Part shown: positions 38,779 to 47,302 of the stretch, in pieces
Layout of the letters: each line of letters begins with the position of its first letter
How positions within the stretch are numbered: the first letter of the stretch is position 1
NCBI RefSeq assembly: GCF_937770335.1
Contig: NZ_CALJHY010000006.1
Coordinates: 1-57,761, forward strand
From: an uncultured Glaciecola sp.
GTDB taxonomy: Bacteria > Pseudomonadota > Gammaproteobacteria > Enterobacterales > Alteromonadaceae
Length of the DNA stretch: 57,761 bases
Reading direction: 5' to 3'
Notes under the pieces: generated by a model
Database searches by the model: none
Told to the model about the DNA's origin: nothing
What the model saw: the letters and a program-made list of their open reading frames with translations, nothing else
Position numbers and translations under genes: made by a program

Positions 38779-39864
38779 ATGAAGAGACTTCTTTTAGCCA
38801 CAACCTACAGTATTTTACTACTCAGCGGTGCGGCAGCATTTGCCGATAATAGCGACCTGAAAACGATAGCTACCTTCGATGCACAGCACCCACCGGGCAA
38901 TATTGCTATAACCCCATCGGGCAGAAAATTTTTATCGATACATGGTTTTTTTGGGCAAAAGCAAAAAATTATGGAGCTTTTGACCGACGGTACAACAATT
39001 CCATACCCTAATAAAGAGTGGGCTTTTGCTTACAATAAAGGTAAAGGTTTTTATGGTGTACTAGGAATTAATGTATCCGCAGAAGGTATTTTATGGATGC
39101 TCGATACATCAGGTCCTGATCATGCAGGGCGATTAGTAGGATGGGATACTAATAACGAGCAGTTGCATAAAATCATTTATTTAGCTAAGCCTACTATTAC
39201 TGACACCTCATTTTTAAATGACTTAGTTATTGATAATAAACACGGGTATATCTATATAGCCGATACAGCACAGGGCAGCCAAGCCGCAATTATTAGTGTC
39301 AATCTTAAAACGGGTGCTGCGCGCAGAGTACTGCAAGATAACAGCTACACTGCAGCCGAAAACATCGACATAGTTATAGATGGACGCGCTATGGAAATAG
39401 GCGGTCAACCTGCGCGTTTAGGAGTTAATCCAATTACTCTTGAGCCAAATGAAGATTGGTTATACTTTGGCTCTATGTCCGGGACATCTGTTTATCGTAT
39501 TGCCACTAGCGCGATTATTAACGACGGTTTGTCCAGCAAAGAACTTGAGCAAAACGTGCAGCGTTATGGCTCGAAGCCAATTTCTGATGGCATTATTGTC
39601 GATGGTGGAGGTAACGTATATGTAACGGATATTACTAATGGGGCCATTGGTGTGGTGAGGCCAAGCGGCGATTATGAAGTCTTATTTAAAGATGAGCGCC
39701 TTGTGTGGCCTGATGGTTTTAGTTATGGAGCCGATCACAAAATTTACGTCACTGTTAATGAACTTCACCGCTCTCCACCTCTGAATAATGGTAAAGACGC
39801 CAGCCAAGGTAAATTTAGTGTACTTTCCTTTACCCCCTTAGTGAAAGGCAAAGTAGGCCGTTAA
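38779..39864 (+). CDS. Major royal jelly/yellow-family secreted beta-propeller protein
   Basis: A 361-residue exported protein (signal peptide MKRLLLATTYSILLLSGAAA). The yellow/MRJP pattern is visible in HPPGNIAITPSGRKFLSIHG, then ILWMLDTSGP, SFLNDLVIDNKHGYIYIADT and DWLYFGSMSGTSVYRIATSA. Bacterial members are SMP-30-like propellers of unknown substrate. The frame starts nine codons upstream (38752), but AAGGA is spaced to the ATG at 38779. Co-localised with the molybdenum hydroxylase, 164 bp away; a shared pathway is possible but not shown. Confidence 0.87.
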   Translation: MKRLLLATTYSILLLSGAAAFADNSDLKTIATFDAQHPPGNIAITPSGRKFLSIHGFFGQKQKIMELLTDGTTIPYPNKEWAFAYNKGKGFYGVLGINVSAEGILWMLDTSGPDHAGRLVGWDTNNEQLHKIIYLAKPTITDTSFLNDLVIDNKHGYIYIADTAQGSQAAIISVNLKTGAARRVLQDNSYTAAENIDIVIDGRAMEIGGQPARLGVNPITLEPNEDWLYFGSMSGTSVYRIATSAIINDGLSSKELEQNVQRYGSKPISDGIIVDGGGNVYVTDITNGAIGVVRPSGDYEVLFKDERLVWPDGFSYGADHKIYVTVNELHRSPPLNNGKDASQGKFSVLSFTPLVKGKVGR

Positions 39865-39882
39865 ATTCAACCACAACGAGCT

Positions 39883-39909
39883 GCCCTGACCGTATGTTGG
39901 GGCGTTTTT
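39883..39909 (+). terminator. Rho-independent terminator after the MRJP-like gene
   Basis: GCCCTGAC pairs with GTTGGGGC (two wobble pairs) around a CGTAT loop, followed by GTTTTTA. It begins 19 nt after the stop codon. Confidence 0.82.
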
Positions 39910-40151
39910 ATTTAATTAGTTGAGAAATACTAACCGCCGGAAGCAGGTATTGGATTTATGAAAACTATACCAAAGACAAGTTCATTCACTAAACACTGAA
40001 AAAATTGATTTTGCACTTAACGTTACGAACAACGCAAATGCATAGGCTTCGGTAATATGCCAGTTGCTCAACTTATCTAGGTGGCTCGACTTAGCCTGGA
40101 ACGGAGGCGGAGCTATTTTTAGCCTCAGCTTTTTTGACCACCATAAACTGC
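39910..40151. other. Start of decayed island, no gene seen
   Basis: I see no coding frame with protein character here. It joins the terminator of the MRJP-like gene to the SPFH remnant and may contain further decayed sequence. Confidence 0.45.
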
Positions 40152-40750
40152 TTATAACCATCGGTCATAGCTCTTGCACAATCTCTGGGTGTTTCCCGAA
40201 TAGGCAGATTGCGACTTTTCTGATGTGGCAGCAGCTCCAAGCCTTGCCCCAACTGCACTGTCTGATTCATTTACCGCTGCATTGTTAAGAACCTCAAATG
40301 ATTTAACGGCAGCAAAAGCGCCACCGACTTCAACCTTCGAAAGTTCTTTGGCTTCGAGTGTTTTAGCAAAAACATCTTGGAACTTAGAGATGTCTTTCGA
40401 AACCTGGCCCGAGAGCTCAGTTACTGACGCTGATACCTGCAAAACCGATGCTGCTTGACTTCCTACTATCTGGTTTACGAATGATCGTGAATCACTAATA
40501 CGAGCACCCCATTTGCCAAAGGACCTCGCGCTAACAGGGAATCCAGGAACTACATCCATTAAAGGTATTGGGCTTGGGGTACCCCATTTTAAATCCCGCT
40601 TCACAGTAGTGTTTACAAACCAGACTTCAGCGCTAAAAGGCGTATCGCCTCCAAAAGGAAGGTTGATTAACTTATCGATAAGAGGGATGTTGCAAGTCAC
40701 CAAAGTATGAGTACTAGGGTCAAAGCAATCTAGCGCCTGCCCTCCCTCCC
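40152..40750 (-). pseudogene. SPFH-domain (virion-core-like) protein remnant
   Basis: The minus-strand frame resembles the SPFH family of about 300-400 residues, but only parts remain. HTLVTCNIPLIDKLINLPFG, TPFSAEVWFVNTTVKRDLKW, then GFPVSARSFGKWGARISDS and FVNQIVGSQ match the front half. The text then jumps to KVEVGGAFAAVKSFEVLNNA, which belongs far downstream in intact relatives, so an internal deletion is inferred. The true N-terminus is missing: the frame upstream of about 40750 runs into the 84-bp repeat at 40844. The C-terminus also ends early. Probably non-functional. Confidence 0.65.
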
Positions 40751-40843
40751 TCGTGTAACGTTTTAACGAATGTCGTTTGTAAGGTAAAAGCGCAAGTAAT
40801 GAAAGTAAACCGGACCACCCATTATTTACTAATAGGCGTCGTT

Positions 40844-40927
40844 CGTGTATCAATCAGCGAACCATGTTATTGCGGAAAGCGGACTGTCGATAAAACTGAT
40901 TCTAGGTCAGCTATGAACTTATAGCTG
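40844..40927 (+). repeat. 84-bp block, copy 1 (inverted partner at 43942-44024)
   Basis: Starts CGTGTATCAATCAGCGAACC and ends in a hairpin-rich segment (CAGCTAT...ATAGCTG). Compared with the complement of 43942-44024, I count about three substitutions and one short indel. An outer GGACT/AGTCC pair and the inner CAGCTAT/ATAGCTG pair allow a nested fold. It lies 218 bp upstream of the 41146 gene. Confidence 0.85.
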
Positions 40928-41145
40928 ATAGTCCGAATATTTACAGTATGTTAGTTTAATGTGAGTAATATCACAGTTTTTTTAAAATAAGACGCTGAGA
41001 TACTTAGCAGCACATACATAAAAAAGTAGCTATACTTTAATGTATTACGATTTATTCCTTCGAATTAAGCTGTACTTTTTAATTTATCGAGTATATTGTT
41101 CGACTGCCCGGATTGGCATAAAAATTAAAATTTAATGGAAATAAA

Positions 41146-41673
41146 ATGAACAAAATATTACTCAGTATTGGTCTATTATTACTAGCCTGTAATTCATTTG
41201 CTAAGCATCACGAAACGGACAAAAAAGTAGCGAAAACGGCTCACGGATATCACTTTTCGGACAATGGCGTTAAGCTCGAAATCTTACCAGGAGATGTTTC
41301 TATGATCGATATCGTTGTCAATTATGCTAATGCCCACAACGATAGAGATACTGAAACAATCAAAAATGCTATTACAGAAGACTTTAAGGCTAAGTTGTCA
41401 AATGGTGTTATTATTGACGGCGCCGAAGCACACGCTAAATTTTTGAAGGACCTTTTCGCTACATCAAATCAAAAATGGGAGTATCAGTGGGCTACTTCCA
41501 ATAATGTTATAGTTGAAGATGGCAGCATCGAACAATGGGTCAATGTTGGTTTTAGAACGAGTTACATCATTGACGGTAAGGAAATCAGCCAGTACGAACA
41601 ACACAATGTGTATATCGAAAACGATAAAATTAGATATATAGCAATTGCTAGTAGACCGATTATAGAAGAGTAA
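41146..41673 (+). CDS. Secreted NTF2/SnoaL-like protein
   Basis: A 175-residue protein with signal peptide MNKILLSIGLLLLACNSFA; the cysteine could alternatively be lipidated, although the site is not a clean lipobox. Residues about 55-170 look like a nuclear-transport-factor-2 fold: VVNYANAHNDRDTETIKNAI helix, FKAKLSNGVIIDGAEAHAKF, then strands WEYQWATSNNVIVEDGSIEQ and YEQHNVYIENDKIRYIAIAS. No catalytic residues can be assigned. The 200-bp upstream region, ribosome site and signal-peptide codons are an inverted copy of those of the 43744 gene. It ends at the terminator 41724-41753 and looks intact, unlike most of its surroundings. Confidence 0.8.
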   Translation: MNKILLSIGLLLLACNSFAKHHETDKKVAKTAHGYHFSDNGVKLEILPGDVSMIDIVVNYANAHNDRDTETIKNAITEDFKAKLSNGVIIDGAEAHAKFLKDLFATSNQKWEYQWATSNNVIVEDGSIEQWVNVGFRTSYIIDGKEISQYEQHNVYIENDKIRYIAIASRPIIEE

Positions 41674-41723
41674 TAATTGAGCTAATACAGGTAAGTTTAT
41701 AGTTAACTAAACTTTTTCAAATG

Positions 41724-41753
41724 AAAGCCTCTCGATTACCGAGGGGCTTTTTT
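41724..41753 (+). terminator. Rho-independent terminator of the NTF2-like gene
   Basis: AAAGCCTCTCG pairs with CGAGGGGCTTT (one G-U) around an ATTAC loop, followed by TTT. It begins 50 nt after the stop codon. Confidence 0.88.
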
Positions 41754-41984
41754 GTGTTTGAGGCGCGCGTTTAGTGGTTTGTTTAAGTTTAGTATTTTAA
41801 GGAATATAAAAACGGTAATAAACTCAAGAATTAACAGTCAAGCAATCCTAATATTTATCACGTTGAGTCTTTTTTGTACTAGTTCACAATCTAATACCAA
41901 AGATATTGAAGAAAGCAGTATTAATCATAAACGTGATCTCGTACTCGGTCTTCCATTTGATACTCCGTTTGAGGGCAATTGTGC

Positions 41985-42512
41985 GGACCGTTAAAAACGT
42001 AAAATATTGATCTGTGTAACGTGCCAAAGTGAGGTGTGCAACTAATTGCGGAAACGTCCCCTGAATCGATCGGCGCAGCCTGCCAAAATAGCCAATGGCC
42101 CAAGGGTTATCAACAAAGATAATAGGCTGGGCGGGTATTTCGTGACGTTCATAAAGTCAAGGATCGTGGTTAGTATCCCTTGTTCTTGGATCCGCCAAAG
42201 GTTGCTTTCACCATAGAGGCCGTTCGCTCTTATCAAGAGGAAGGTGATGATAAAAATACTCCCGACTGATATCAGCATTCGGTTGCGTTTGCTGGCTTAT
42301 TACTGAAAAATGCACGCTGAACCAAACTCCATTAACATCACTCCAAACCAAGCAAGGGATAAAGTTGCAAGATAAAAAAGTGTTTTAGAATGAATGAACC
42401 CTGATAAAAAAGGAACGCCCAAAGGGAGTAGTCTCCGCTGCTCAAATCGGGCGATGGCCATAACGGATCGAACAAGTTGTGGCCTAGGAGAATTAATTCC
42501 CCTAAGAAACAA
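41985..42512 (-). pseudogene. DUF1624 (heparan-glucosaminide acetyltransferase-like) membrane protein remnant
   Basis: The minus strand reads LSLAWFGVMLMEFGSACIFQ, then two consecutive TAA stops (42300-42302 and 42297-42299). It continues in the same frame ASKRNRMLISVGSIFIITFL and FMNVTKYPPSLLSLLITLGP, which is the DUF1624 signature. A frameshift near 42040 leads to HFGTLHRSIFYVFNG, matching the next family block. The N-terminal half is absent. The tandem stops plus a frameshift mark it as a pseudogene. Intact relatives are inner-membrane sugar acetyltransferase-like proteins. Confidence 0.75.
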
Positions 42513-42520
42513 CCTTTTTT

Positions 42521-42817
42521 TTAGCTCGCGGGCGTCTGCAGGTCATGGTTATTTAATGCAGACTTTCGTATTCGTTGAATATCGGTGGTACCAATAAGGA
42601 CATCTTCGATAAAATCTGTCTTAAGGGGGCACATTTCTTCCGAAAGTGCTGTAATACAATGAGTCGAAAGCATTGCTCACTCTAAGGTCTTTTGTTTCAT
42701 TGTGTCAGTGGCTTCCAATAATTTATGGATGCCTACTCTGCCACGATAAACAGTATATTCACTCTGGTCGCAGGCTATGACACGGTATACGGTGCATTTA
42801 TCATCATCCAAAGTAAG
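42521..42817 (-). pseudogene. Unrecognised coding remnant with in-frame stop
   Basis: A 99-codon minus-strand frame has protein-like composition (CTVYRVIACDQSEYTVYRGR; later EDVLIGTTDIQRIRKSALNN) but is interrupted by TGA at 42677-42679 and has no start codon. It lies directly upstream of the DUF1624 remnant in the same orientation, so the two may have been one operon. I do not recognise the family. Confidence 0.4.
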
Positions 42818-43034
42818 CTAAAAGCGGAAATGTGAAATTCTTACTTAGTTGTAAGTCTTAGCTAGCCCCTTGGATTAGAAGTAAGTTAATGAAAAGAAAA
42901 AAATATGTTTATGGTTTAGTGGAAAAAACCTGAAAATAAAATCAAGACCTAATTAATAACTAAAAATTCAAATCAATATTTTACAACAAGTTTTTCTATT
43001 TGGTATTTAATATTCAAAGCTAATGTTATGCTAT

Positions 43035-43062
43035 AAAAAAACCTCTATTCAGAGGTTTTTTT
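43035..43062. terminator. Rho-independent terminator of the 43073-43744 gene
   Basis: AAAAAAACCTCT/AGAGGTTTTTTT, 12 bp, ATTC loop, U tract both ways. It begins 11 nt after the minus-strand stop codon. Confidence 0.9.
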
Positions 43063-43072
43063 TCAATTAAAT

Positions 43073-43744
43073 TTAATTAAACGTATAGATCGTTTTTGTT
43101 AAGTAGGTATTAATGAGCTCAACCTCTCCACGCTCTTCTATAAAAATTTGATATGCTTGTGTCTTTTGAATCTCTCTTTCAAGTAGAATAATATCGTTTA
43201 AACCATTACCACTCAACCAAGACCTATGAGTGCCACCATTACCGCCAAGATCTATAGACTCAACTACAGTAATATGATCACCTAAAACATTATCTATAGC
43301 TTTAATAAACTTATCATATGCTTTTAAAAACTTTTCGGGTTCTTTAATTTTCATTTCCCAATTTTTTGCGACTTTGTTTTTTTCTCTATCAGCATTTTTC
43401 CATCTTAGATTTGTCATGACAACTGAAGGACCAGCGCTGTTTTGTAATCTTCGCATTTTACCTATAAAGGCATCCCATTCAGATGTTGTTTTTTTTATCT
43501 TAACACCCCAATTAGCAGCGTCTCCTGTAAAAACGGCTCTATGAGTTACATCTTTTAAATAATAAACTTTTTGTAAATGAGCACCACCAGATTTTCTTTC
43601 TACACTGTGGTAATCCGCAAATAGTCTGGCAACTTCTTCTTCAGCACCCCGTTTAATATCAAAATCGACAATTCTAATAGATGTCTGAGCGAATGAAGTA
43701 TAGGCTAATAATAATAGACTCATACCGAGTAATATTTTTTTCAT
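43073..43744 (-). CDS. Secreted protein of unknown function (possible dimeric alpha/beta barrel)
   Basis: A 223-residue exported protein (signal peptide MKKILLGMSLLLLAYTSFAQ). The body begins IRIVDFDIKRGAEEEVARLF and repeats a similar beta-alpha pattern at WEMKIKEPEKFLKAYDKFIK, suggesting two ferredoxin-like halves as in dimeric alpha/beta barrel proteins. This is inference from pattern only. The frame extends to 43786, but GGAA is spaced to the ATG at 43744. Leader and signal peptide are nearly the same as those of the 41146 gene in inverted orientation, while the mature proteins are unrelated. Confidence 0.72.
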   Translation of the reverse strand: MKKILLGMSLLLLAYTSFAQTSIRIVDFDIKRGAEEEVARLFADYHSVERKSGGAHLQKVYYLKDVTHRAVFTGDAANWGVKIKKTTSEWDAFIGKMRRLQNSAGPSVVMTNLRWKNADREKNKVAKNWEMKIKEPEKFLKAYDKFIKAIDNVLGDHITVVESIDLGGNGGTHRSWLSGNGLNDIILLEREIQKTQAYQIFIEERGEVELINTYLTKTIYTFN

Positions 43745-43941
43745 TTTATTTCCATTAAATGTTATTATTTTTACCAATCTTGGCAACTGAACAATATAAT
43801 AAATTAATTACAAAATACATCTAAATTTAAAGGAAAAGCATCGTACTACATTAAACTAATATATAACGGAAGAACTTCAAACATTAGCCCTACTAAACTA
43901 ACAGTTCTAAACCGACATACTGCAAACAACACTGACTGTCA

Positions 43942-44024
43942 CAGCTATAAGCTATAGCTGACCTAGAATCAGTTTTATCGACAGTCCACTTTCCGCAATA
44001 ACACGGTTCGCTGATTGATACACG
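43942..44024 (-). repeat. 84-bp block, copy 2 (inverted partner of 40844-40927)
   Basis: Read on the minus strand it begins CGTGTATCAATCAGCGAACC and ends CAGCTATAGCTTATAGCTG, about 95 percent the same as copy 1 by eye. It lies 197 bp upstream of the 43744 start, in the same orientation relative to its gene as copy 1. Similarity stops abruptly at 44024. Confidence 0.85.
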
Positions 44025-44152
44025 AGGAGACTTTGCGGCTGTTTGGAATTTAAAAAGTGAGAACTAGGTCCAGAAGCATTCGGTTTAATATAGTACGAAC
44101 CAAGTATTAAACCGCCTTCCTTTAGTAGTGCAAACAAGACTTAAATCATGAG
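44025..44152. other. Island segment beyond repeat copy 2, no gene seen
   Basis: No supported frame. It separates the 84-bp block from the remnant at 44153. Confidence 0.4.
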
Positions 44153-44383
44153 GTGACGATTGAAATAGATGAAAACTATGAGAGCGTTTACCGGCGGCTG
44201 GGTCGAAATTTCTCAGCTTGTTACACAGACATGCAGGTTCACATATCTAAAGAAAATTACCCGTCATAGCAACAAGCAGAAATTACTGTTTCGGCTAATT
44301 ATGGACTATTATGGCTTGTTGAGATTAATAGCCTGAAAGCAAGAAAACGAGAGTCAAAGGATATTTTGATTCTGCTTTTCTAG
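44153..44383 (+). pseudogene. Small secreted-protein remnant with in-frame TAG
   Basis: The frame reads TIEIDENYESVYRRLGRNFS then CYTDMQVHISKENYPS, TAG at 44267-44269, and continues in frame QAEITVSANYGLLWLVEINS before ending at 44381. The NYxxVYRR and AEIT...VEI pattern resembles small bacterial lipoproteins I cannot name with certainty. The start (GTG) and signal peptide are missing. A hairpin follows at 44443. Confidence 0.4.
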
Positions 44384-44442
44384 ATCACACTCATTTTTTG
44401 TACGGCTGGTTGAACGGTAAGCGTTCGGGATGTTAATTTAAT

Positions 44443-44482
44443 ATTGGGGAAATACATAAAAAATACGTATAGCCCCAATTTT
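44443..44482 (+). terminator. Terminator-like hairpin after the 44153 remnant
   Basis: ATTGGGG pairs with CCCCAAT, with an inner ATAC/GTAT pair, followed by TTT. Its place 60 nt after the remnant frame suggests it once ended that gene. Confidence 0.5.
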
Positions 44483-44643
44483 CGGTATCTATTTAATTCA
44501 TATTATTAAGAGAATAATATGAAATTATATTCGTGCCCTACCCCCTAAATAATTTTCAATGGAGTTCCCGTGCAGGCACCATGTGGCCTTTAGATAATAA
44601 CCTGTACTCATATAGACGATTAAACCTACCTACATACCTGCCA

Positions 44644-44802
44644 TTAAATCACTAAAAAGCCTATAATTGCTGCATAGATGGCTAACTCATAAACGACAAG
44701 TGGAAAAGCTAGATAGTGTATCAGTCGTTTAACAAACGAAGTTTTAACAGGAAATAGGATGTTTAGCTCAACAAACCAGCCAGCAAACACTGGCAGACCC
44801 AT
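44644..44802 (-). pseudogene. Membrane-protein C-terminal fragment
   Basis: A 52-codon minus-strand frame from the ATG at 44802 reads MGLPVFAGWFVELNILFPV, then RLIHYLAFPLVVYELAIYAA, with two clear membrane segments. Codons continue upstream of the ATG (PRLFLLP) to a TGA, so it looks like the tail of a larger protein cut off by decay. Family not recognised. Confidence 0.4.
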
Positions 44803-45089
44803 CGGTAGCAGGAACAAGCGTGGTCAGTTTGACAGTGAGTTGACTACTAAGGCGTTAGAGCAGTAATCAGAGGCGGTCAATCGTGGTCAGGCTTAGGCAG
44901 TCTTAAAGAACCAATTTTTATCAGAAAACAAGTCTACAAATGTGCTTTTTGTCTATAAAGGAGTCGAGTCACCAGAATTTTAATATAGCTTTACCTCAAC
45001 CAATAGGTTATCGCGGTTTGTCGAGGATGTATATCTGAAGGCGTGCTATGCGGCCATATGCTGTTCAGAGTTCTGCGGGAGGCTTTTGT

Positions 45090-45305
45090 CATTTTCCGAC
45101 GTTGGCAACTGTTGTAACCGATGTTGCAGCAACCAAGAATTTAGGATCAGAAGGGATTTATTTTTGGGCTGGAGCTTTTAACACTCACTTCCTTATTGAT
45201 CCAAAAGAAAAGATCGTTGCTATTTTTATGACACAATCAGAAGGCTCCAGTATGGAGTATCATAATGAAATGCAACAGATGGTATACCAAGCTATCGTTG
45301 ATTGA
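45090..45305 (+). pseudogene. Serine hydrolase (class C beta-lactamase family) C-terminal remnant
   Basis: Only the last 65 or so residues remain: VVTDVAATKNLGSEGIYFWA, GAFNTHFLIDPKEKIVAIFM and a short tail. This matches the end of the secreted beta-lactamase-family hydrolases, where a G-x-x-x-W-G-G-A block precedes IDPKE. The catalytic SxxK and YxN parts are gone. The frame opens at 45048 with unrelated codons. It lies 93 bp from the tRNA-Thr 3' end. Confidence 0.6.
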
Positions 45306-45398
45306 AAACGGCTGAATTAATTAGTTCTTAAGACATTCGTTGGCTGTTAGGTAGGGTTCAAAGAAACCTGCCTTGCAAGCATTTAAATACAAGTAAAA

Positions 45399-45474
<76 letters not shown>

Positions 45475-45558
45475 ACATTAAACCTAGGCTCATTCAGATG
45501 CATGAGCGATGCGTATTCTATGGATACAGCGTTGATTGTCAAGCCAATATTACTAGTT

Positions 45559-46698
45559 TCAGCTTTTTTCCAAGCGAATCGCTTCACCTTCCAATTTTGG
45601 AAAATGCTCAACGGGTACGAATTCGATTAGTTGCTTCAGTTTCGCACCCAACTTCGCGTGTGAACTTGCAATAACATTAATATGGCCCATCTTACGTTTA
45701 ATCCGAACTTCTTTGCCGTACCAATGCAAATGTGTATTTGGAATACCTATTAAGTCGCGATTAATTGTCGAACAGCCAATTACATTAACCATTGCACTCA
45801 CGCCAATAAGTTCGGTACTGCCCAAAGGCAAACCCAGAACCGCTCTAATATGTTGTTCAAATTGACTTGTAGCACAACCTTGTTGAGTCCAATGACCTGA
45901 GTTATGCACTCGTGGTGCTATTTCGTTAACGTACAGCTCGTCACCACACTGAAACAATTCAACCGCTAACACGCCAACATAGTCCATTGAGGTTGCCAGC
46001 GTTTCAAAAATATCATTGGCTTTTTGCTGTAAAGCATCGGTGAGGTTCGTGATAGGGGCAACTGACACATGCAATTGTCCTTCGTGATGTAAATTTTCAG
46101 CTAGACTAAAACAAGCGACTTGTCCGTCTTTACTTCTCGCGCCGACCAAGGATATTTCGCGGTCGAATTGCATCATTCTTTCTGCAATCAACGGAACTTT
46201 TTCTAAGTCGAGTAATGAAAATTCTTCACGTAAAGCCGATAATTCTGAGGCTGAACCAATCCTCCACTGGCCATAACCATCATAACCATCGCGACTTGCT
46301 TTAAATATGACTTTCTCGCCCAAGCGCGCAACCACGTCATTCAATTGGTCAACATGACTAATAATCAAATAGTCGCAGTTGGGGATATTATTCTTGCTCA
46401 GGAGCGCTTTTTCTCTGACGCGATCCGCACCAGCTAAAATAGACGCTATATTAGGGTAAAGTTTGTCGCTTTTTTGTGCATCTAATAATAGGTGTTCAGG
46501 CACATGTTCGAATTCAACAGTGATTGCATTTGCTTCTTGTATCGCATCGCGCAACGAAACCCCAGTTGCTTTTTTTGAAAGTGGATTAACTACGGTTTCG
46601 GTAACAACATCAACTGCACTGACGATTATACCGAGTGGTGCCGCAGCCAAATACATCATTTGTGCAAGTTGGCCAGAACCGTAAACTAAAACTCTCAA
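45559..46698 (-). CDS. purK: 5-(Carboxyamino)imidazole ribonucleotide synthase
   Basis: PurK (379 residues), ATP-grasp enzyme carboxylating AIR to N5-CAIR. N-terminal [23 protein letters not shown]-binding [18 protein letters not shown] and [20 protein letters not shown]; metal and phosphate region [20 protein letters not shown]. Its start overlaps the purE stop by four bases, the standard purEK arrangement. Confidence 0.97.
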   Translation of the reverse strand: MRVLVYGSGQLAQMMYLAAAPLGIIVSAVDVVTETVVNPLSKKATGVSLRDAIQEANAITVEFEHVPEHLLLDAQKSDKLYPNIASILAGADRVREKALLSKNNIPNCDYLIISHVDQLNDVVARLGEKVIFKASRDGYDGYGQWRIGSASELSALREEFSLLDLEKVPLIAERMMQFDREISLVGARSKDGQVACFSLAENLHHEGQLHVSVAPITNLTDALQQKANDIFETLATSMDYVGVLAVELFQCGDELYVNEIAPRVHNSGHWTQQGCATSQFEQHIRAVLGLPLGSTELIGVSAMVNVIGCSTINRDLIGIPNTHLHWYGKEVRIKRKMGHINVIASSHAKLGAKLKQLIEFVPVEHFPKLEGEAIRLEKS

Positions 46699-47186
46699 AC
46701 GTCTAATTCCAATGTTTGATTATTCATAACGGTGTCAGTTTGTTTTTGTCTAAATGCAATAATCGCAGCTCTCACTGTCGGCTCTTGCAATGCAATAACC
46801 TGGGCAGCGAGCAAACCCGCATTAGCAGCACCTGCCTCGCCAATTGCTAGCGTTCCGACTGCAACACCTTTAGGCATTTGCACGATAGAAAGAAGTGAGT
46901 CTAAACCGTTGAGTTGACTAGAACGAACAGGACAACCAAAAACAGGGAGATGAGTGTGAGCGGCAATCATACCAGGCAAGTGAGCTGCGCCACCGGCGCC
47001 AGCAATAATTACTTGTACGCCTTTATCTGCTGCACTTTCAGCAAATTCGACTAATAAATTGGGGGTACGATGAGCTGAAACTACTTTTGCTTCATATGAA
47101 ACACCTAGCTCTTTTAGCATAAGTGCTGCTTTTTGCATTGTAGGCCAATCGGATTTTGACCCCATTATAATTGCAACTTGCGCCAT
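46695..47186 (-). CDS. purE: N5-CAIR mutase
   Basis: Class I PurE (163 residues from the chosen start), converting N5-CAIR to CAIR. Motifs: [56 protein letters not shown] and [20 protein letters not shown]. The frame extends to a GTG at 47198, but PurE proteins begin a few residues before the IIMGSKSDW block and ATG 47186 fits. Coupled to purK. Confidence 0.97.
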   Translation of the reverse strand: MAQVAIIMGSKSDWPTMQKAALMLKELGVSYEAKVVSAHRTPNLLVEFAESAADKGVQVIIAGAGGAAHLPGMIAAHTHLPVFGCPVRSSQLNGLDSLLSIVQMPKGVAVGTLAIGEAGAANAGLLAAQVIALQEPTVRAAIIAFRQKQTDTVMNNQTLELDV

Positions 47187-47247
47187 TTTAATTACCACTT
47201 CAATCGGTTAAGGCTATCAAATCAATTTGATATTTTTTCTAGCCATT

Positions 47248-47285
47248 AAAAAAGCACGATATTATACGCAATATCGTGCTTTTTT
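47248..47285 (-). terminator. Rho-independent terminator of the M20 hydrolase gene
   Basis: A 16-bp stem (AAAAAAGCACGATATT/AATATCGTGCTTTTTT) around a 6-nt loop, 18 nt after the stop on the minus strand. It also isolates purEK from read-through. Confidence 0.9.
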
Positions 47286-47302
47286 ATATAAAAACTTTCC
47301 GC

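Noticed and set aside
40064..40458. Plus-strand frames of 74-77 codons over the SPFH remnant
   Set aside because: Antisense to a better supported frame; no family match.
41752..41994. Plus-strand frame with a hydrophobic stretch after the NTF2-like gene
   Set aside because: Starts within the terminator with a TTG and overlaps the DUF1624 remnant. A lost ATG (ATA about 41806) is conceivable but there is too little left to call.
40844..44024. Integron cassette array
   Set aside because: The repeat pair is inverted rather than direct, no convincing attC core sites (GTTRRRY/RYYYAAC pairing) were seen, and there is no integrase.
43952..44137. Minus-strand frame overlapping the 84-bp repeat
   Set aside because: Same orientation as the repeat and partly made of it; copy 1 gives a different translation, so not conserved as protein.
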